A stretch of DNA of 64,000 bases from Chryseobacterium edaphi (GCF_025628985.1 NZ_JAOTEM010000002.1:620001-684000), one strand, 5' to 3'. Shown: positions 35,453 through 44,649, counted from the stretch's first letter. A program made the numbers and translations. The notes: generated from the sequence alone by a model not told the origin.

Positions 35453-35456
35453 TATC

Positions 35457-35987
35457 ATGCTAAAGGACTTTAAGCCTGTTTTAGGAATTCTGCTGCGTTT
35501 CATCATCATTTATCTGGTGTTGCTCTTTGGTTATCAGTTTTATCTGAACAGTTTTAAAGCTCAGGGACTCGATCCTTACTCACGTTTGATTGCCGATCAT
35601 GTGATGTTTATTCAAAACAAATTCAACTTTCCGACGTACTTATTTGATGACGTTCCGAATGAGCAGGTTGGTTATATTGTGAAAGGAAAATATGTAACGA
35701 GAATGGTGGAAGGTTGTAATGCGGTCTCTGTTATTATTCTTTTCGTGTCATTTATTTTCGCCTTTTATAAAGGAGCTAAAACTTTTGTTTTTGTGGGAAT
35801 AAGTCTTCTTGCTTTGTATATAATGAATGTTTTTCGTATTGTAGGATTGAATATCGTAACTAGTGATTATCCGCAATACAATAAGTTGGCGCATGATTAT
35901 CTTTTTCCTGCGGTAATCTATGGAAGTGTAGTAATTCTCTGGCTGGTCTGGATTAAATTTTTTGCCTTAAAAAATGAAAATTCTTAG
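35457..35987 (+). CDS. xrtF: Exosortase F (XrtF), membrane cysteine transpeptidase
   Basis: 176 aa, about four or five membrane helices. The exosortase catalytic triad is present: C87 in MVEGCNAVSVIILF, R127 in IMNVFRIVGLN, and H146 in LAHDYLFPAVIYG. It is at the short end of the family, as the XrtF subfamily of Flavobacteriia is. Exosortases recognise a C-terminal sorting signal at the inner membrane and cut or transfer the protein. No substrate with a PEP-CTERM-like tail is in the window. It overlaps its partner by 14 bases. Confidence 0.92.
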   Translation: MLKDFKPVLGILLRFIIIYLVLLFGYQFYLNSFKAQGLDPYSRLIADHVMFIQNKFNFPTYLFDDVPNEQVGYIVKGKYVTRMVEGCNAVSVIILFVSFIFAFYKGAKTFVFVGISLLALYIMNVFRIVGLNIVTSDYPQYNKLAHDYLFPAVIYGSVVILWLVWIKFFALKNENS

Positions 35988-36411
35988 CTGGTTTTTTGTT
36001 TTTGCCGGAGTTTGCGGTCTCGTTGGTGTGAGGATGATAGAAAATGACGTTTTTTATGATCCTTTTCTGAATTACTTCCATGAAGCCAATAAAAATATTT
36101 CTTTTCCTGAATTTGAATGGGGAAAATTGATTGTCAGTCATCTTTTCAGATTTTTATTAAACCTTTTTTTCTCATGTGTGATCATTCATTTTTTATTTAA
36201 AAATAAAGAATGGACTTTGCAGGGAGCAGTTTTAATTACAATTATTTTTGCTATCACTTTTCCAATTTATTTGTACTGCATTCACAGCAGATTTGAAATT
36301 GGTTATCTTTTTTCTTTCTACATGAGGAGGTTTGTTATTCAGCCTTTGATTTTGCTGCTGATCGTTCCGCTGTTTTATTACAGAAAACAAATCTTGCTGA
36401 AAAACTCGTGA
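35974..36411 (+). CDS. Exosortase F system-associated membrane protein
   Basis: 145 aa with about four hydrophobic helices (near 5-20, 48-68, 78-98 and 118-135). It overlaps xrtF by 14 bases, the typical arrangement of the small protein always found next to exosortase F. Features include NYFHEANKNISFPEFEWGKLIVSHLFRF and YMRRFVIQPLILLLIVPLFYYRKQ. Its role is unknown; the obligate overlap suggests a complex with XrtF. No clear terminator follows. Confidence 0.85.
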   Translation: MKILSWFFVFAGVCGLVGVRMIENDVFYDPFLNYFHEANKNISFPEFEWGKLIVSHLFRFLLNLFFSCVIIHFLFKNKEWTLQGAVLITIIFAITFPIYLYCIHSRFEIGYLFSFYMRRFVIQPLILLLIVPLFYYRKQILLKNS

Positions 36412-36465
36412 TGTATATCTATACTTTTATTTTTACTTAAAAAAAATATTGAGTATTCAGACAGA

Positions 36466-37461
36466 CTAATTAGCCGTATGTTTTTCAACTCTGGTGACAT
36501 TTTCGGCGGTCCATTTTACTTTTTGGACAAAAGCCTGTTCACGAACTGGGCAATCCATGATTTGACAAACCGGGCAGGATATGGGTTTGCAGTCATCCAT
36601 ATGAAAATTAAACTCAACCGTTCTTTTTGTGTTTTTTGCTAAAAGGAGGATTACTTTTTCCATTTCGTTATGCGCATCGCGAAGGCTGTAATACCATGGC
36701 AAAGTGATGTGTGCATCAATATGTAAAGAAGCTCCAAACTGTTGGATTTTCATATTGTGAATGTCAATCCATTCTGTATGTCTGTTCTTTTCTAAAAGAT
36801 CGATGATGCTGTTGAGAAGTTCGGGATTTTGCTCATCCATGATCCCACTTAAAGATTTACGGACGATTTTGTAGCCTACAAAAATGATGTAAAGACCGAA
36901 AATCAACGCTACAACAGAATCGATCCAATCAATTTTGGTGTAATAAACCACAATTAAACTTATAACAACTCCCAAAGTAGTTATGGTATCCGACTGCAAG
37001 TGTTTTCCAGATGATATAAGAACCATTGAATTTTCTTTTTCACCTTTTTTAATGGAAATATATCCTAAGAAATAATTGACAACTGCTGTTGCTGCAATGA
37101 TAGCTATTCCCCAATCAAGACCTTTTAAAATTTTTCCGGTTACCAAACTGTTGATGCCTTCATAGATGATCATGATTCCGGCAATGGCGATAAGTGCACC
37201 TTCAATTCCTGCTGTAACGAATTCCACCTTCCCATGTCCATAAGGATGATCTTCGTCTTTTGGTTTTGAAGCCAAGTGAAGAGAATACAATCCCATGAAA
37301 GCGCTTATGACATTCACAATGCTTTCCATTGCATCAGAAAATACAGCATCAGAATTTGTGAGTTTCCATGCGATGATTTTTCCGATGAATAAAATGATCC
37401 CAAAAATGGCAATGAGCCTTTGGAAACCTATTTTATCTTTAGTGGTATTTTTTGTCGTCAT
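36466..37461 (-). CDS. Cation diffusion facilitator transporter with Cys-rich tail
   Basis: 331 aa, six membrane helices in about 1-210 and a C-terminal cytosolic ferredoxin-like domain. Transport-site residues are in FSDAMESIVNVISAF (TM2) and GKHLQSDTITTLG (TM5). The cytosolic part includes HIDAHITLPWYYSLRDAHNEMEKV. It exports Zn, Fe, Mn or similar metals by proton exchange. A tail CKPISCPVCQIMDC (C291, C296, C299, C304) could bind metal. Upstream lies the pseudoknot-type repeat. Confidence 0.92.
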   Translation of the reverse strand: MTTKNTTKDKIGFQRLIAIFGIILFIGKIIAWKLTNSDAVFSDAMESIVNVISAFMGLYSLHLASKPKDEDHPYGHGKVEFVTAGIEGALIAIAGIMIIYEGINSLVTGKILKGLDWGIAIIAATAVVNYFLGYISIKKGEKENSMVLISSGKHLQSDTITTLGVVISLIVVYYTKIDWIDSVVALIFGLYIIFVGYKIVRKSLSGIMDEQNPELLNSIIDLLEKNRHTEWIDIHNMKIQQFGASLHIDAHITLPWYYSLRDAHNEMEKVILLLAKNTKRTVEFNFHMDDCKPISCPVCQIMDCPVREQAFVQKVKWTAENVTRVEKHTAN

Positions 37462-37503
37462 TTTTCAGTCTTGAATTTTAATGTTCAATGTTTTGTATCA
37501 TTC

Positions 37504-37594
37504 AAAACTCTTCAAAATTAATTTCCCCAACCCTAAAGGGTGTAATTTTGAAGAGTTTTTTCAAAGAAACTTTGCTCCCTTTAGGGTTGGGGAA
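37504..37594. repeat. Two interleaved perfect inverted repeats (A-B-A'-B')
   Basis: Arm A AAAACTCTTCAAAATTA (37504-37520) is the exact reverse complement of A' (37543-37559). Arm B TTCCCCAACCCTAAAGGG (37523-37540) is the exact reverse complement of B' (37577-37594). B lies inside the A hairpin loop and pairs outside it, the order of an H-type pseudoknot. It lies between asd and the CDF gene. Confidence 0.85.
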
Positions 37595-37642
37595 ACAAAA
37601 TTTCAGAAAAATTAAATATTAAGTTTAAAGCCAATATTCGAT

Positions 37643-37676
37643 AAAAAAAAGAATCTCTTTTGGAGACTCTTTTCTT
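37643..37676 (-). terminator. Intrinsic terminator after asd
   Basis: Stem AAAAGAATCTC / GAGACTCTTTT with one mismatch. The plus-strand A-run is the minus-strand T-tract. Confidence 0.75.
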
Positions 37677-37686
37677 TTTTGTTAGT

Positions 37687-38679
37687 TTATACTAAGTTGT
37701 TTGCTACTAAGTATTCTGCGATCTGTACTGCGTTGGTTGCAGCGCCTTTTCGCAGATTGTCTGCCACAATCCAGAGGTTGAGTGTTTTCGGCTGTGAGAG
37801 ATCTCTTCGAATTCTTCCAACGAAAACTTCGTCTTTTCCTTCTGAGTAAAGCGGCATCGGATATTCGTTGTCTTTAACGTTATCCATTACGATTACTCCG
37901 GGAGTTTCTGATAGGATTTTTCTTACTTCGTCTAATTCAAATTCGTTTTCAAATTCGATGTTTACGCTTTCAGAATGACCTCCCTGTACCGGAACTCTTA
38001 CTGCTGTTGCTGTTAAATTAAATGTATCATCACCTAAAATCTTTTTAGGTTCTTTCATTAATTTAATCTCTTCTTTCGTGTAATCGTCATCCGAAAATAC
38101 GTCGCAATGTGGCAATGCATTTTTAAAAATTTGATAAGGATACACTTTAGCAACAGAATCGTCACCGGCGATTTCAGCATTCAACTGATCAACAGCTGCT
38201 TTTCCTGTACCTGTAACAGATTGATATGTAGAAACAATGACTCTTTTTAAATCATATCTTTTATTCAACGGACCTAAAACCATCACTAACTGAATGGTAG
38301 AACAGTTCGGATTTGCAATAATCTTATCTTCTTTCGTCAAAACATCTGCATTGATTTCAGGAACTATCAATTTCTTGGTAGGATCCATTCTCCATGCAGA
38401 AGAATTATCGATTACGGTAATTCCAGCTTCTGCAAATTTGGGAGCATATTCTAAAGAAGTTGATCCGCCTGCAGAGAAAATTGCGATATCAGGTTTGGCA
38501 GCTATAGCGTCATCGATGCTTACGATAGTGTAATCTACCTGTTTATACTTCACCTGTTTACCAATAGATCTTTCCGAAGCTACCGGAATCAATTCTGTTA
38601 CAGGGAAATTTCTCTCTTCGAGAACTTTAAGCATCACTTGTCCAACCATTCCTGTTGAACCTACTACAGCTACTTTCAT
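37687..38679 (-). CDS. asd: Aspartate-semialdehyde dehydrogenase
   Basis: 330 aa, full length. NADP-binding start VAVVGSTGMVGQVMLKVL. Catalytic Cys near residue 127 in IIANPNCSTIQLVM; PHCDVF and the catalytic His region in VRVPVQGGHSESVNIEFENEF; C-terminal LWIVADNLRKGAATNAVQIAEYL. It reduces aspartyl phosphate to aspartate semialdehyde for lysine/diaminopimelate, threonine and methionine. It is a single gene; the 4-TM gene upstream is separated by 31 bases and may be co-transcribed. Confidence 0.97.
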   Translation of the reverse strand: MKVAVVGSTGMVGQVMLKVLEERNFPVTELIPVASERSIGKQVKYKQVDYTIVSIDDAIAAKPDIAIFSAGGSTSLEYAPKFAEAGITVIDNSSAWRMDPTKKLIVPEINADVLTKEDKIIANPNCSTIQLVMVLGPLNKRYDLKRVIVSTYQSVTGTGKAAVDQLNAEIAGDDSVAKVYPYQIFKNALPHCDVFSDDDYTKEEIKLMKEPKKILGDDTFNLTATAVRVPVQGGHSESVNIEFENEFELDEVRKILSETPGVIVMDNVKDNEYPMPLYSEGKDEVFVGRIRRDLSQPKTLNLWIVADNLRKGAATNAVQIAEYLVANNLV

Positions 38680-38710
38680 TGTTGTTTAAAAAAATTAAGT
38701 TAATATATAA

Positions 38711-39151
38711 TTAAGCTCCAAAGACTCTCGTCCATGGAAATGCAAATGCAAATAAGCCTACTGCAATCAATCCCATGATAACAATTCCTAAGGAAATTGT
38801 ATCATTAGATTTTACTTTCTTGTTGATAATGGTCATCAAAACTGCAGCAATAAGCATTGAAAATGGATGTTCTACAAATGTTTGTCTGCTATATGCATCT
38901 TTCATTAATATTCCTGCATCCAAAGCTGCTTTGAATCCTGGTGAGAAGATGAATAGTAAGCATACTCCAATGAGGAATTGCACGTGGAAAAAAATCATTG
39001 TAAAGAGGGTAGTCTTTTTTAGAAATTTATTCACTTTTCCGCTATATCCGAACATTGTAGTTAAAAGCGCAATAACAAATAACGTTATCAGCAGCAACTC
39101 TAAATACCCAATTCCTTTATGGGCACTCAGAAAAATTTTGTAAAAATCCAT
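38711..39151 (-). CDS. Small 4-TM membrane protein of unknown function
   Basis: 146 aa with four hydrophobic segments (about 15-35, 47-68, 95-112 and 120-140). A conserved-looking His lies at the start (SAHKGIGYLELLLI) and another in FFHVQFLIG, a placement reminiscent of small cytochrome-b-like proteins; heme binding is speculative. I recall homologues in Flavobacteriia annotated only as hypothetical. Its promoter element (39181-39188) abuts the terminator of the TonB receptor upstream. Confidence 0.75.
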   Translation of the reverse strand: MDFYKIFLSAHKGIGYLELLLITLFVIALLTTMFGYSGKVNKFLKKTTLFTMIFFHVQFLIGVCLLFIFSPGFKAALDAGILMKDAYSRQTFVEHPFSMLIAAVLMTIINKKVKSNDTISLGIVIMGLIAVGLFAFAFPWTRVFGA

Positions 39152-39180
39152 ACTTCTGTTTTTTCTATTTTTTAAGTGTA

Positions 39181-39188
39181 CAAATATA
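39181..39188 (-). promoter_or_regulatory. Promoter -7 element for the 4-TM gene
   Basis: TATATTTG on the minus strand, directly after the preceding terminator's T-tract. Confidence 0.5.
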
Positions 39189-39218
39189 AAAAAAATCCCA
39201 GCTATAAAGCCGGGATTT
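39189..39218 (-). terminator. Intrinsic terminator after the TonB receptor
   Basis: Stem AAATCCCAGCT / AGCCGGGATTT (one mismatch); A-run on plus is T-tract on minus. Confidence 0.8.
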
Positions 39219-39240
39219 GGTATTTAATAAAATCTAAATA

Positions 39241-41949
39241 TTAGAAATTAAATGATAGTGTTCCAGACCATGTTCTTCCGAATCCGAAATAAACTTGGTT
39301 AGTTTGATTTACACCACTGTAGTTACCAGCTGCCTGATATGTTGCGAAGTTTGCTGCATTTGAAGCAAGCGTACCGCCATTGATATCTGTATATTCTTGT
39401 GCTGTAAGATTAGCATGAATATTTGTATTTGCCTCTGCGATATAAACTTTATCCAATACGTTATAAACATTACCTCTTACAGTAAAGTATTGTCTTGGGT
39501 TTCTAAGTTTTATTTTAAATGTAATCCCTAAATCTACTAATCCGAATGTTGGTAGTTCTAAAGCCCCCTTATTACCTGCTGCTGCTGTCTGGAAGTTTAA
39601 TGGATTAACGTTAGCATATAAATTTTTAACTGCTCTGTAGGTACCATCTAAAGCAAACCATTCTGTAGGTTTGAAAGTAAATCCTCCAGCTGCTGTAAAC
39701 TGCGCTGAACTTCCCACTTTTACATTGTCCAAATAAACTGTACTATTTGATGAGCCACTCGGTAAAATAATAGGATCATTAGTTTCTGTAAATAAGTCAC
39801 TTGTTGCATTCCCTTTGTAATACCAATCACCCATAGATAGCATTCCATTAAATGATAACATTTTGTGAACATTTGCTGTTACATCAATTTCAATTCCCTG
39901 GTGTACTTCCGTAATACCTGAAATATTAGCATATGCTGTATTTGTAGTGCCAGGAAGACCTGTCGTTGGATCTATAAAAGGAGTTGTAATATTTGTTCTT
40001 CTAAGGAATCTGTCTTTCCATGAAGTTCTGTAAATATTTACATTAGCATTGAAAATTCCTGAACGGAAGCCATAGCCAGCCTCAACTCCAAAAATTTTCT
40101 CATTAGTTAAGTTTGGATTAAGGAAGTTTTTGTTGTTTGGATAAACAGAGTTTAAGAACGGTTGTTTTTCGTAATAACCGACATTAGCAAAAACGTTATG
40201 GTTTTCATTAATATTATAGTTCGCACCCCCTTTTACATTAAATCCGATAAGATTTTTGAATCCTGTTTTAGTATTAAGAGCAGGATTCAAAGCTGTAGGT
40301 TGAATAATTGCCGGGTTTGTGTTACTTGTAGCATATCCCGCAACGTTTCCATTAAGAAGAGATCTTCCATCAACAATAAAGTTATCAATTCTTTGGAAAC
40401 CTTGGTTTGATATAGCTCCAGAAACAAACGCAGATAACTTGTCATTAGAATATTCTAATTGTCCGAATCCACCATACCAAAGCACTTCACCGTCATTATT
40501 ATATCCGATTCTGTTTTCTAAAGCATCAATTTTTCCTCCAAATGGATTCCAATTGGGTTCTGCTTTGGAAGTGTTCGAAACATAATTATAGCCAGGTACA
40601 AATACATTATTGTTATTTGGAAAGTACAGATTTCTATTAGCTGAATCTCTATATGAAGAACCTCCTAAAAGATCACTAACTACTTGATAATGGTAACCAT
40701 AGTAATATCTGGTATCAATACCAACTGAGAAATTTAAGTGATCAGTGATTTTGTGATTGAAACTAGAAATAATTCCGTACCAGTTATGAGAATTGATCGA
40801 CGAGTTTCTGATAAGAATACCTCTGTCAGCATTTGATGCTGCATTAGCTGCAGAAAGTGCATCAAAATCAAGAATTCCCTCAGCTGTTCTGAAAGATTCT
40901 AAATTTCTTGTTGTAGTATTTGCTAAGTTTCCTACATTTCCTATATTTCCTGTTCCCGCACCTCTACCAAATGAAGCATAAGCAACAGTATTTAGTTTAG
41001 ATTTACTTGAAATGTTCCAATCCCAGTTTAATGACATTACCGGTTTATGGTAATAATTTCTTCTTAAGCTATATTCTTCTCCATTCAAATAACCATAGTC
41101 TGCATTATATCTTGTGTCAGGAGTTCCGTCTTTATCTGAGTTATATTTAATATAATTCCCTATAGTTGAATAAGTACTTCTTTGGTTATGAGCTTGAGGA
41201 GCACCGGTAATTGTAAACTGGAAATCATGTTTGCTTCTTGGTTTGTTGTATCCTAAAGCAAAGTAATAATTGTATCCTTCAAATTCAGTTCCTCTTGCAA
41301 ACGTAGAACCAGAAGCTCTGCTCATCAAGAATGATGTTGACCAGCCTTTTTCAGATTTACCTGTATTATAAGCAAAAAGAGTTTTAAGATAGTCATTATT
41401 ACCAACTGTCAGAGAAACGATTCCACCTTGTTTTTTATCTGCTGCTCTCGTTAAAATATTTATTGTACCTCCTACTGATGCAATGGCTAATTTTGAAGAA
41501 CCCAAACCTCTTTGAACCTGCATAGAAGAGGTTACATCAGAAAGTCCAGCCCAGTTTGACCAAAAAACACGTCCGTTTTCCATATCATTTACAGGCATAC
41601 CATTTACCATTACAGCGATATTTTCCTGTGCGAATCCTCTAATATTGATTTTAGAATCTCCGAAACCACCACCACCTTTAGTAGCATACACAGATGGTGT
41701 TGTGTTTAGGATTTCAGGAAATTCCTGATTTCCTAATCTCTCAACAATCTGAGCTTCTTTAATTGTTGAAACTGCAACTGGTGTCTTTCTATCTTTAGCA
41801 ATATCAGCAACACCTATTAATACTACTTCGTCAATGTCTTTAGACCTTGTTGAAGATTTAACAGTGTCCTGAGTCTGTTGTGCATAATAAACGCTAGCTG
41901 TAGAAAGTGTGATAACCACCGTTAGCATTGATTTGTTGATTAATTTCAT
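39241..41949 (-). CDS. TonB-dependent outer membrane receptor
   Basis: 902 aa. Signal peptide to about residue 23 (VYYAQ). TonB box/plug begins with DIDEVVLIGVADIAKDRKTPVAVSTIK, then NIRGFAQENIAVMVNGMPVNDMENGRVFWSNWAGL, then a barrel ending WSGTLSFNF with terminal Phe. There is no carboxypeptidase-like N-domain. The C-terminal EVHQGIEIDVTANVHKMLSFNGMLSMGDW is typical of siderophore- or metal-type receptors, but the ligand is not readable. It is monocistronic, with its own terminator. No SusD or DUF5689 partner. Confidence 0.9.
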   Translation of the reverse strand: MKLINKSMLTVVITLSTASVYYAQQTQDTVKSSTRSKDIDEVVLIGVADIAKDRKTPVAVSTIKEAQIVERLGNQEFPEILNTTPSVYATKGGGGFGDSKINIRGFAQENIAVMVNGMPVNDMENGRVFWSNWAGLSDVTSSMQVQRGLGSSKLAIASVGGTINILTRAADKKQGGIVSLTVGNNDYLKTLFAYNTGKSEKGWSTSFLMSRASGSTFARGTEFEGYNYYFALGYNKPRSKHDFQFTITGAPQAHNQRSTYSTIGNYIKYNSDKDGTPDTRYNADYGYLNGEEYSLRRNYYHKPVMSLNWDWNISSKSKLNTVAYASFGRGAGTGNIGNVGNLANTTTRNLESFRTAEGILDFDALSAANAASNADRGILIRNSSINSHNWYGIISSFNHKITDHLNFSVGIDTRYYYGYHYQVVSDLLGGSSYRDSANRNLYFPNNNNVFVPGYNYVSNTSKAEPNWNPFGGKIDALENRIGYNNDGEVLWYGGFGQLEYSNDKLSAFVSGAISNQGFQRIDNFIVDGRSLLNGNVAGYATSNTNPAIIQPTALNPALNTKTGFKNLIGFNVKGGANYNINENHNVFANVGYYEKQPFLNSVYPNNKNFLNPNLTNEKIFGVEAGYGFRSGIFNANVNIYRTSWKDRFLRRTNITTPFIDPTTGLPGTTNTAYANISGITEVHQGIEIDVTANVHKMLSFNGMLSMGDWYYKGNATSDLFTETNDPIILPSGSSNSTVYLDNVKVGSSAQFTAAGGFTFKPTEWFALDGTYRAVKNLYANVNPLNFQTAAAGNKGALELPTFGLVDLGITFKIKLRNPRQYFTVRGNVYNVLDKVYIAEANTNIHANLTAQEYTDINGGTLASNAANFATYQAAGNYSGVNQTNQVYFGFGRTWSGTLSFNF

Positions 41950-42161
41950 AATCGTAAGTAATAGTTAGAATTAAATTTACCGCAAAATTCGGCAAATAAA
42001 TTTTAACTATTATTAACTTAATGTTAATTTTTAATCAGTCTTAATAAGGGTTATGTAATTGATTTACAGCACAATGTAAAAATAATGAATTTTAATGTGA
42101 AAAAAATCATATTATTTAATTTTTAACAAAGTGGCAGTGTTTTTATTAAAAATGTAATGTT

Positions 42162-43022
42162 TTACATAGCAGCTTTTAAGCTTAAATCAATATTTTTAGC
42201 AGAATGTGTAAGTGCTCCGGCTGAGATAAAAGTCACTCCTGTAGTAGCGATTTCTTTTAACTGATCTCTAGTAATTCCTCCTGAAGCCTCACTTTCACAA
42301 GCGCCATTAATTAATTTCACAGCCTTTTTCATTGTATCCAGATCCATATTATCAAGCATTATTCTGTCAACTTTTGCATTGATCGCTTCGTGTACTTCGT
42401 CAAGATTGCGTGTTTCAACTTCTATTTTAAGCTTCTTCTTTGATTTTTTTACGTAATCTTTTGCCATTTTCACGGCATTGGTGATGCTTCCGTTATAATC
42501 AATGTGATTGTCTTTCAGCATAATCATGTCGTACAAGCCATATCTGTGATTGGTTCCGCCACCAATTGCAACTGCCCATTTTTCGCAAACTCTAAAGTTG
42601 GGAGTCGTTTTTCTGGTGTCCAAAAGTTTGGTTTTTGTGCCAATCAACCTAGAATCCCAATCCTGAGTAAGTGTGGCGATTCCACTCATTCGTTGCATGC
42701 AATTTAAAACCAATCTCTCTGTAGACAATATAGATCTTGCGCTTCCAGTAACAATGAAAGCTACATCGCCAACTTTTGCAGTTTCGCCGTCTTTAATGAA
42801 TCTTTCTACTTTTAAATTTTTATCAAAGGTTGTAAAAATAATTTCAGCCAGTTCAACTCCTGCCAAAATACAGTTTTCCTTTACCAAAAGTTTTGCGCTC
42901 TGCTCCAGATCTTGTGGAATGGTAGACAAAGTAGAGTGGTCGCCATCCTGAATGTCTTCTTCTAAAGCGTTTTTAATGAACTTTTTTAAAACCTTATCGG
43001 TTGCGTAGTTTGGTCTTTTCAT
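42162..43022 (-). CDS. nadC: Nicotinate-nucleotide pyrophosphorylase (carboxylating)
   Basis: 286 aa. It makes nicotinate mononucleotide from quinolinate and PRPP. Signatures: NCMQRMSGIATLTQDW (about 117-132), TKLLDTRKTTPNFRVCEKWAVAIGGGTNHRYGLYDMIMLKDNHI (about 139-182), KIEVETRNLDEVHEA, VDRIMLDNMDL, and SGGITRDQLKEIATTGVTFISAGALTHS. It follows nadB by 19 bases in an operon. nadA is not in the cluster. Confidence 0.97.
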   Translation of the reverse strand: MKRPNYATDKVLKKFIKNALEEDIQDGDHSTLSTIPQDLEQSAKLLVKENCILAGVELAEIIFTTFDKNLKVERFIKDGETAKVGDVAFIVTGSARSILSTERLVLNCMQRMSGIATLTQDWDSRLIGTKTKLLDTRKTTPNFRVCEKWAVAIGGGTNHRYGLYDMIMLKDNHIDYNGSITNAVKMAKDYVKKSKKKLKIEVETRNLDEVHEAINAKVDRIMLDNMDLDTMKKAVKLINGACESEASGGITRDQLKEIATTGVTFISAGALTHSAKNIDLSLKAAM

Positions 43023-43041
43023 TATTTTCTTTAATAATCAA

Positions 43042-44619
43042 TTATGCTTGAACTAAATCTTTATTGTAAAATGCGCCTTTATTTTTTGTCATTTCCATTG
43101 ATTGGGTGATGATGAGGTGCGCGACGGTCGTTAGATTTCTTAATTCTGAAAGTTGAGGTGATAAAATAGAGTAGTGGTAGATTTCGTCAACAGCTGCTGC
43201 AATTTCCTGATGCTTTTGAAGTGCCATTTTCAGACGCTTATTGCTTCTTACGATTCCTACAAGATCGCTCATCATTTCCTGAAGCTGTTTTCTTAGATAT
43301 GAAACGATCACCATTTCGTCAATGATTTTCATTCCTTCTTCATTCCATTCGGGAACGGCTTTCAGATCGTCAAAATTAAATTTATTTTCTTTGAGTAATT
43401 CTACGGTTTTCATTGCTGCATTATGACCATAAACCAAACCTTCCAGTAAAGAGTTCGAAGCCAGTCTGTTGGCTCCGTGAAGTCCTGAATTGGTACATTC
43501 TCCTACAGCAAAAAGATTATTGAGTGAAGATTGTCCATCTTTATCCACTTCAATTCCGCCCATTAAATAATGACAGGCCGGAACGACAGGAATTAATTGA
43601 GTGAAAGGATCGATCCCTTCGTCCTTACATTTTTTATAGATATTGGGGAAATGTTCCAAAAATTTTTCGTGATTCATCTCTCTGCAGTCCAATCCTACAA
43701 ATTCATCTCCGGTAACTTTCATTTCTGCATCAATTGCTCTTGCGACGATGTCTCTTGAGGCTAATTCTTCACGCTCATCATATTTTTGCATGAATTTTTC
43801 GCCTTTTTTCGTTCTTAGTTTTGCACCATCACCACGTACAGCTTCGGAAATTAAAAATAACATTCCGTCAAGTTTGCTGTAAAGCGCAGTTGGATGAAAC
43901 TGATAATACTGCATATTGGTCACTTTTCCTTTAGCACGGGCTACGAAAGCAATTCCGTCTCCTGTTGCAATGACAGGATTTGTGGTGTTTTTATAAACAT
44001 GTCCTGCTCCGCCGGTCGCAGCTAAAGTAATTTTTGAAGTGATTTTCTTAATTGTTTTAGACTTTTCATCTAAAATATAAGCACCATAACAATTAATCTC
44101 ACCTTCATTAAGTTCTTTTCCAGGAACATGATGCTGTGTAATAATGTCAATAACGTAATGATGATCCAGGATTTCGATATTTGGACTGCTTTTCGCTGTT
44201 TCCAATAAAGCTCTTTCAATCTCAAAACCTGTAATATCTTTGTGATGTACAATTCTGTTTTCGGTGTGGCCGCCTTCTCTTCCTAAAGCAAATTCGCCAT
44301 TTTTCTTGTCAAAATTAGCACCCCATTCTACAATTTCGTTAAATCTTGCGGGTGCTTCTCTTACGACCATTTCTACAACATCACGTTTATTTTCGCCGTC
44401 TCCGGCTCGCATTGTGTCTTCGATATGTTTTTCAAAATTATCATTTTTCGAATCTGTAACGACAGCCAAACCGCCTTGTGCATATTTTGTGTTGCTTTCG
44501 TCTTCGTCCGATTTTGTTACAATGATTATTTTCGCATCGGGAAATTGTTCTGAAACTTTTATGGCATAAGAAAGTCCGGAGATTCCGGAACCGATTACTA
44601 ATACATCCGCTTTTATCAT
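43042..44619 (-). CDS. nadB: L-aspartate oxidase
   Basis: 525 aa flavoprotein oxidising aspartate to iminoaspartate, first step of NAD synthesis. FAD-binding DVLVIGSGISGLSYAIKV (5-22); substrate loop TKYAQGGLAVV; FHPTALY (near 242-248); RGDGAKLRTKKGEKFM; YLMGGIEVDKDGQSSLNNLFAVGECTNSGLHGANRLASNSLLEGLVYG; a C-terminal helical domain with LRNLTTVAHLII. Operon with nadC downstream and a nitroreductase-family gene 30 bases upstream. Confidence 0.97.
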   Translation of the reverse strand: MIKADVLVIGSGISGLSYAIKVSEQFPDAKIIIVTKSDEDESNTKYAQGGLAVVTDSKNDNFEKHIEDTMRAGDGENKRDVVEMVVREAPARFNEIVEWGANFDKKNGEFALGREGGHTENRIVHHKDITGFEIERALLETAKSSPNIEILDHHYVIDIITQHHVPGKELNEGEINCYGAYILDEKSKTIKKITSKITLAATGGAGHVYKNTTNPVIATGDGIAFVARAKGKVTNMQYYQFHPTALYSKLDGMLFLISEAVRGDGAKLRTKKGEKFMQKYDEREELASRDIVARAIDAEMKVTGDEFVGLDCREMNHEKFLEHFPNIYKKCKDEGIDPFTQLIPVVPACHYLMGGIEVDKDGQSSLNNLFAVGECTNSGLHGANRLASNSLLEGLVYGHNAAMKTVELLKENKFNFDDLKAVPEWNEEGMKIIDEMVIVSYLRKQLQEMMSDLVGIVRSNKRLKMALQKHQEIAAAVDEIYHYSILSPQLSELRNLTTVAHLIITQSMEMTKNKGAFYNKDLVQA

Positions 44620-44649
44620 ATTCTTGCTTTAAGACAATCGTCTAAATAA

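Noticed and set aside
37523-37594. Telomere-like CCCTAAA / TTTAGGG words
   Set aside because: Single occurrences in the two arms of an inverted repeat, not tandem arrays; the organism is bacterial.
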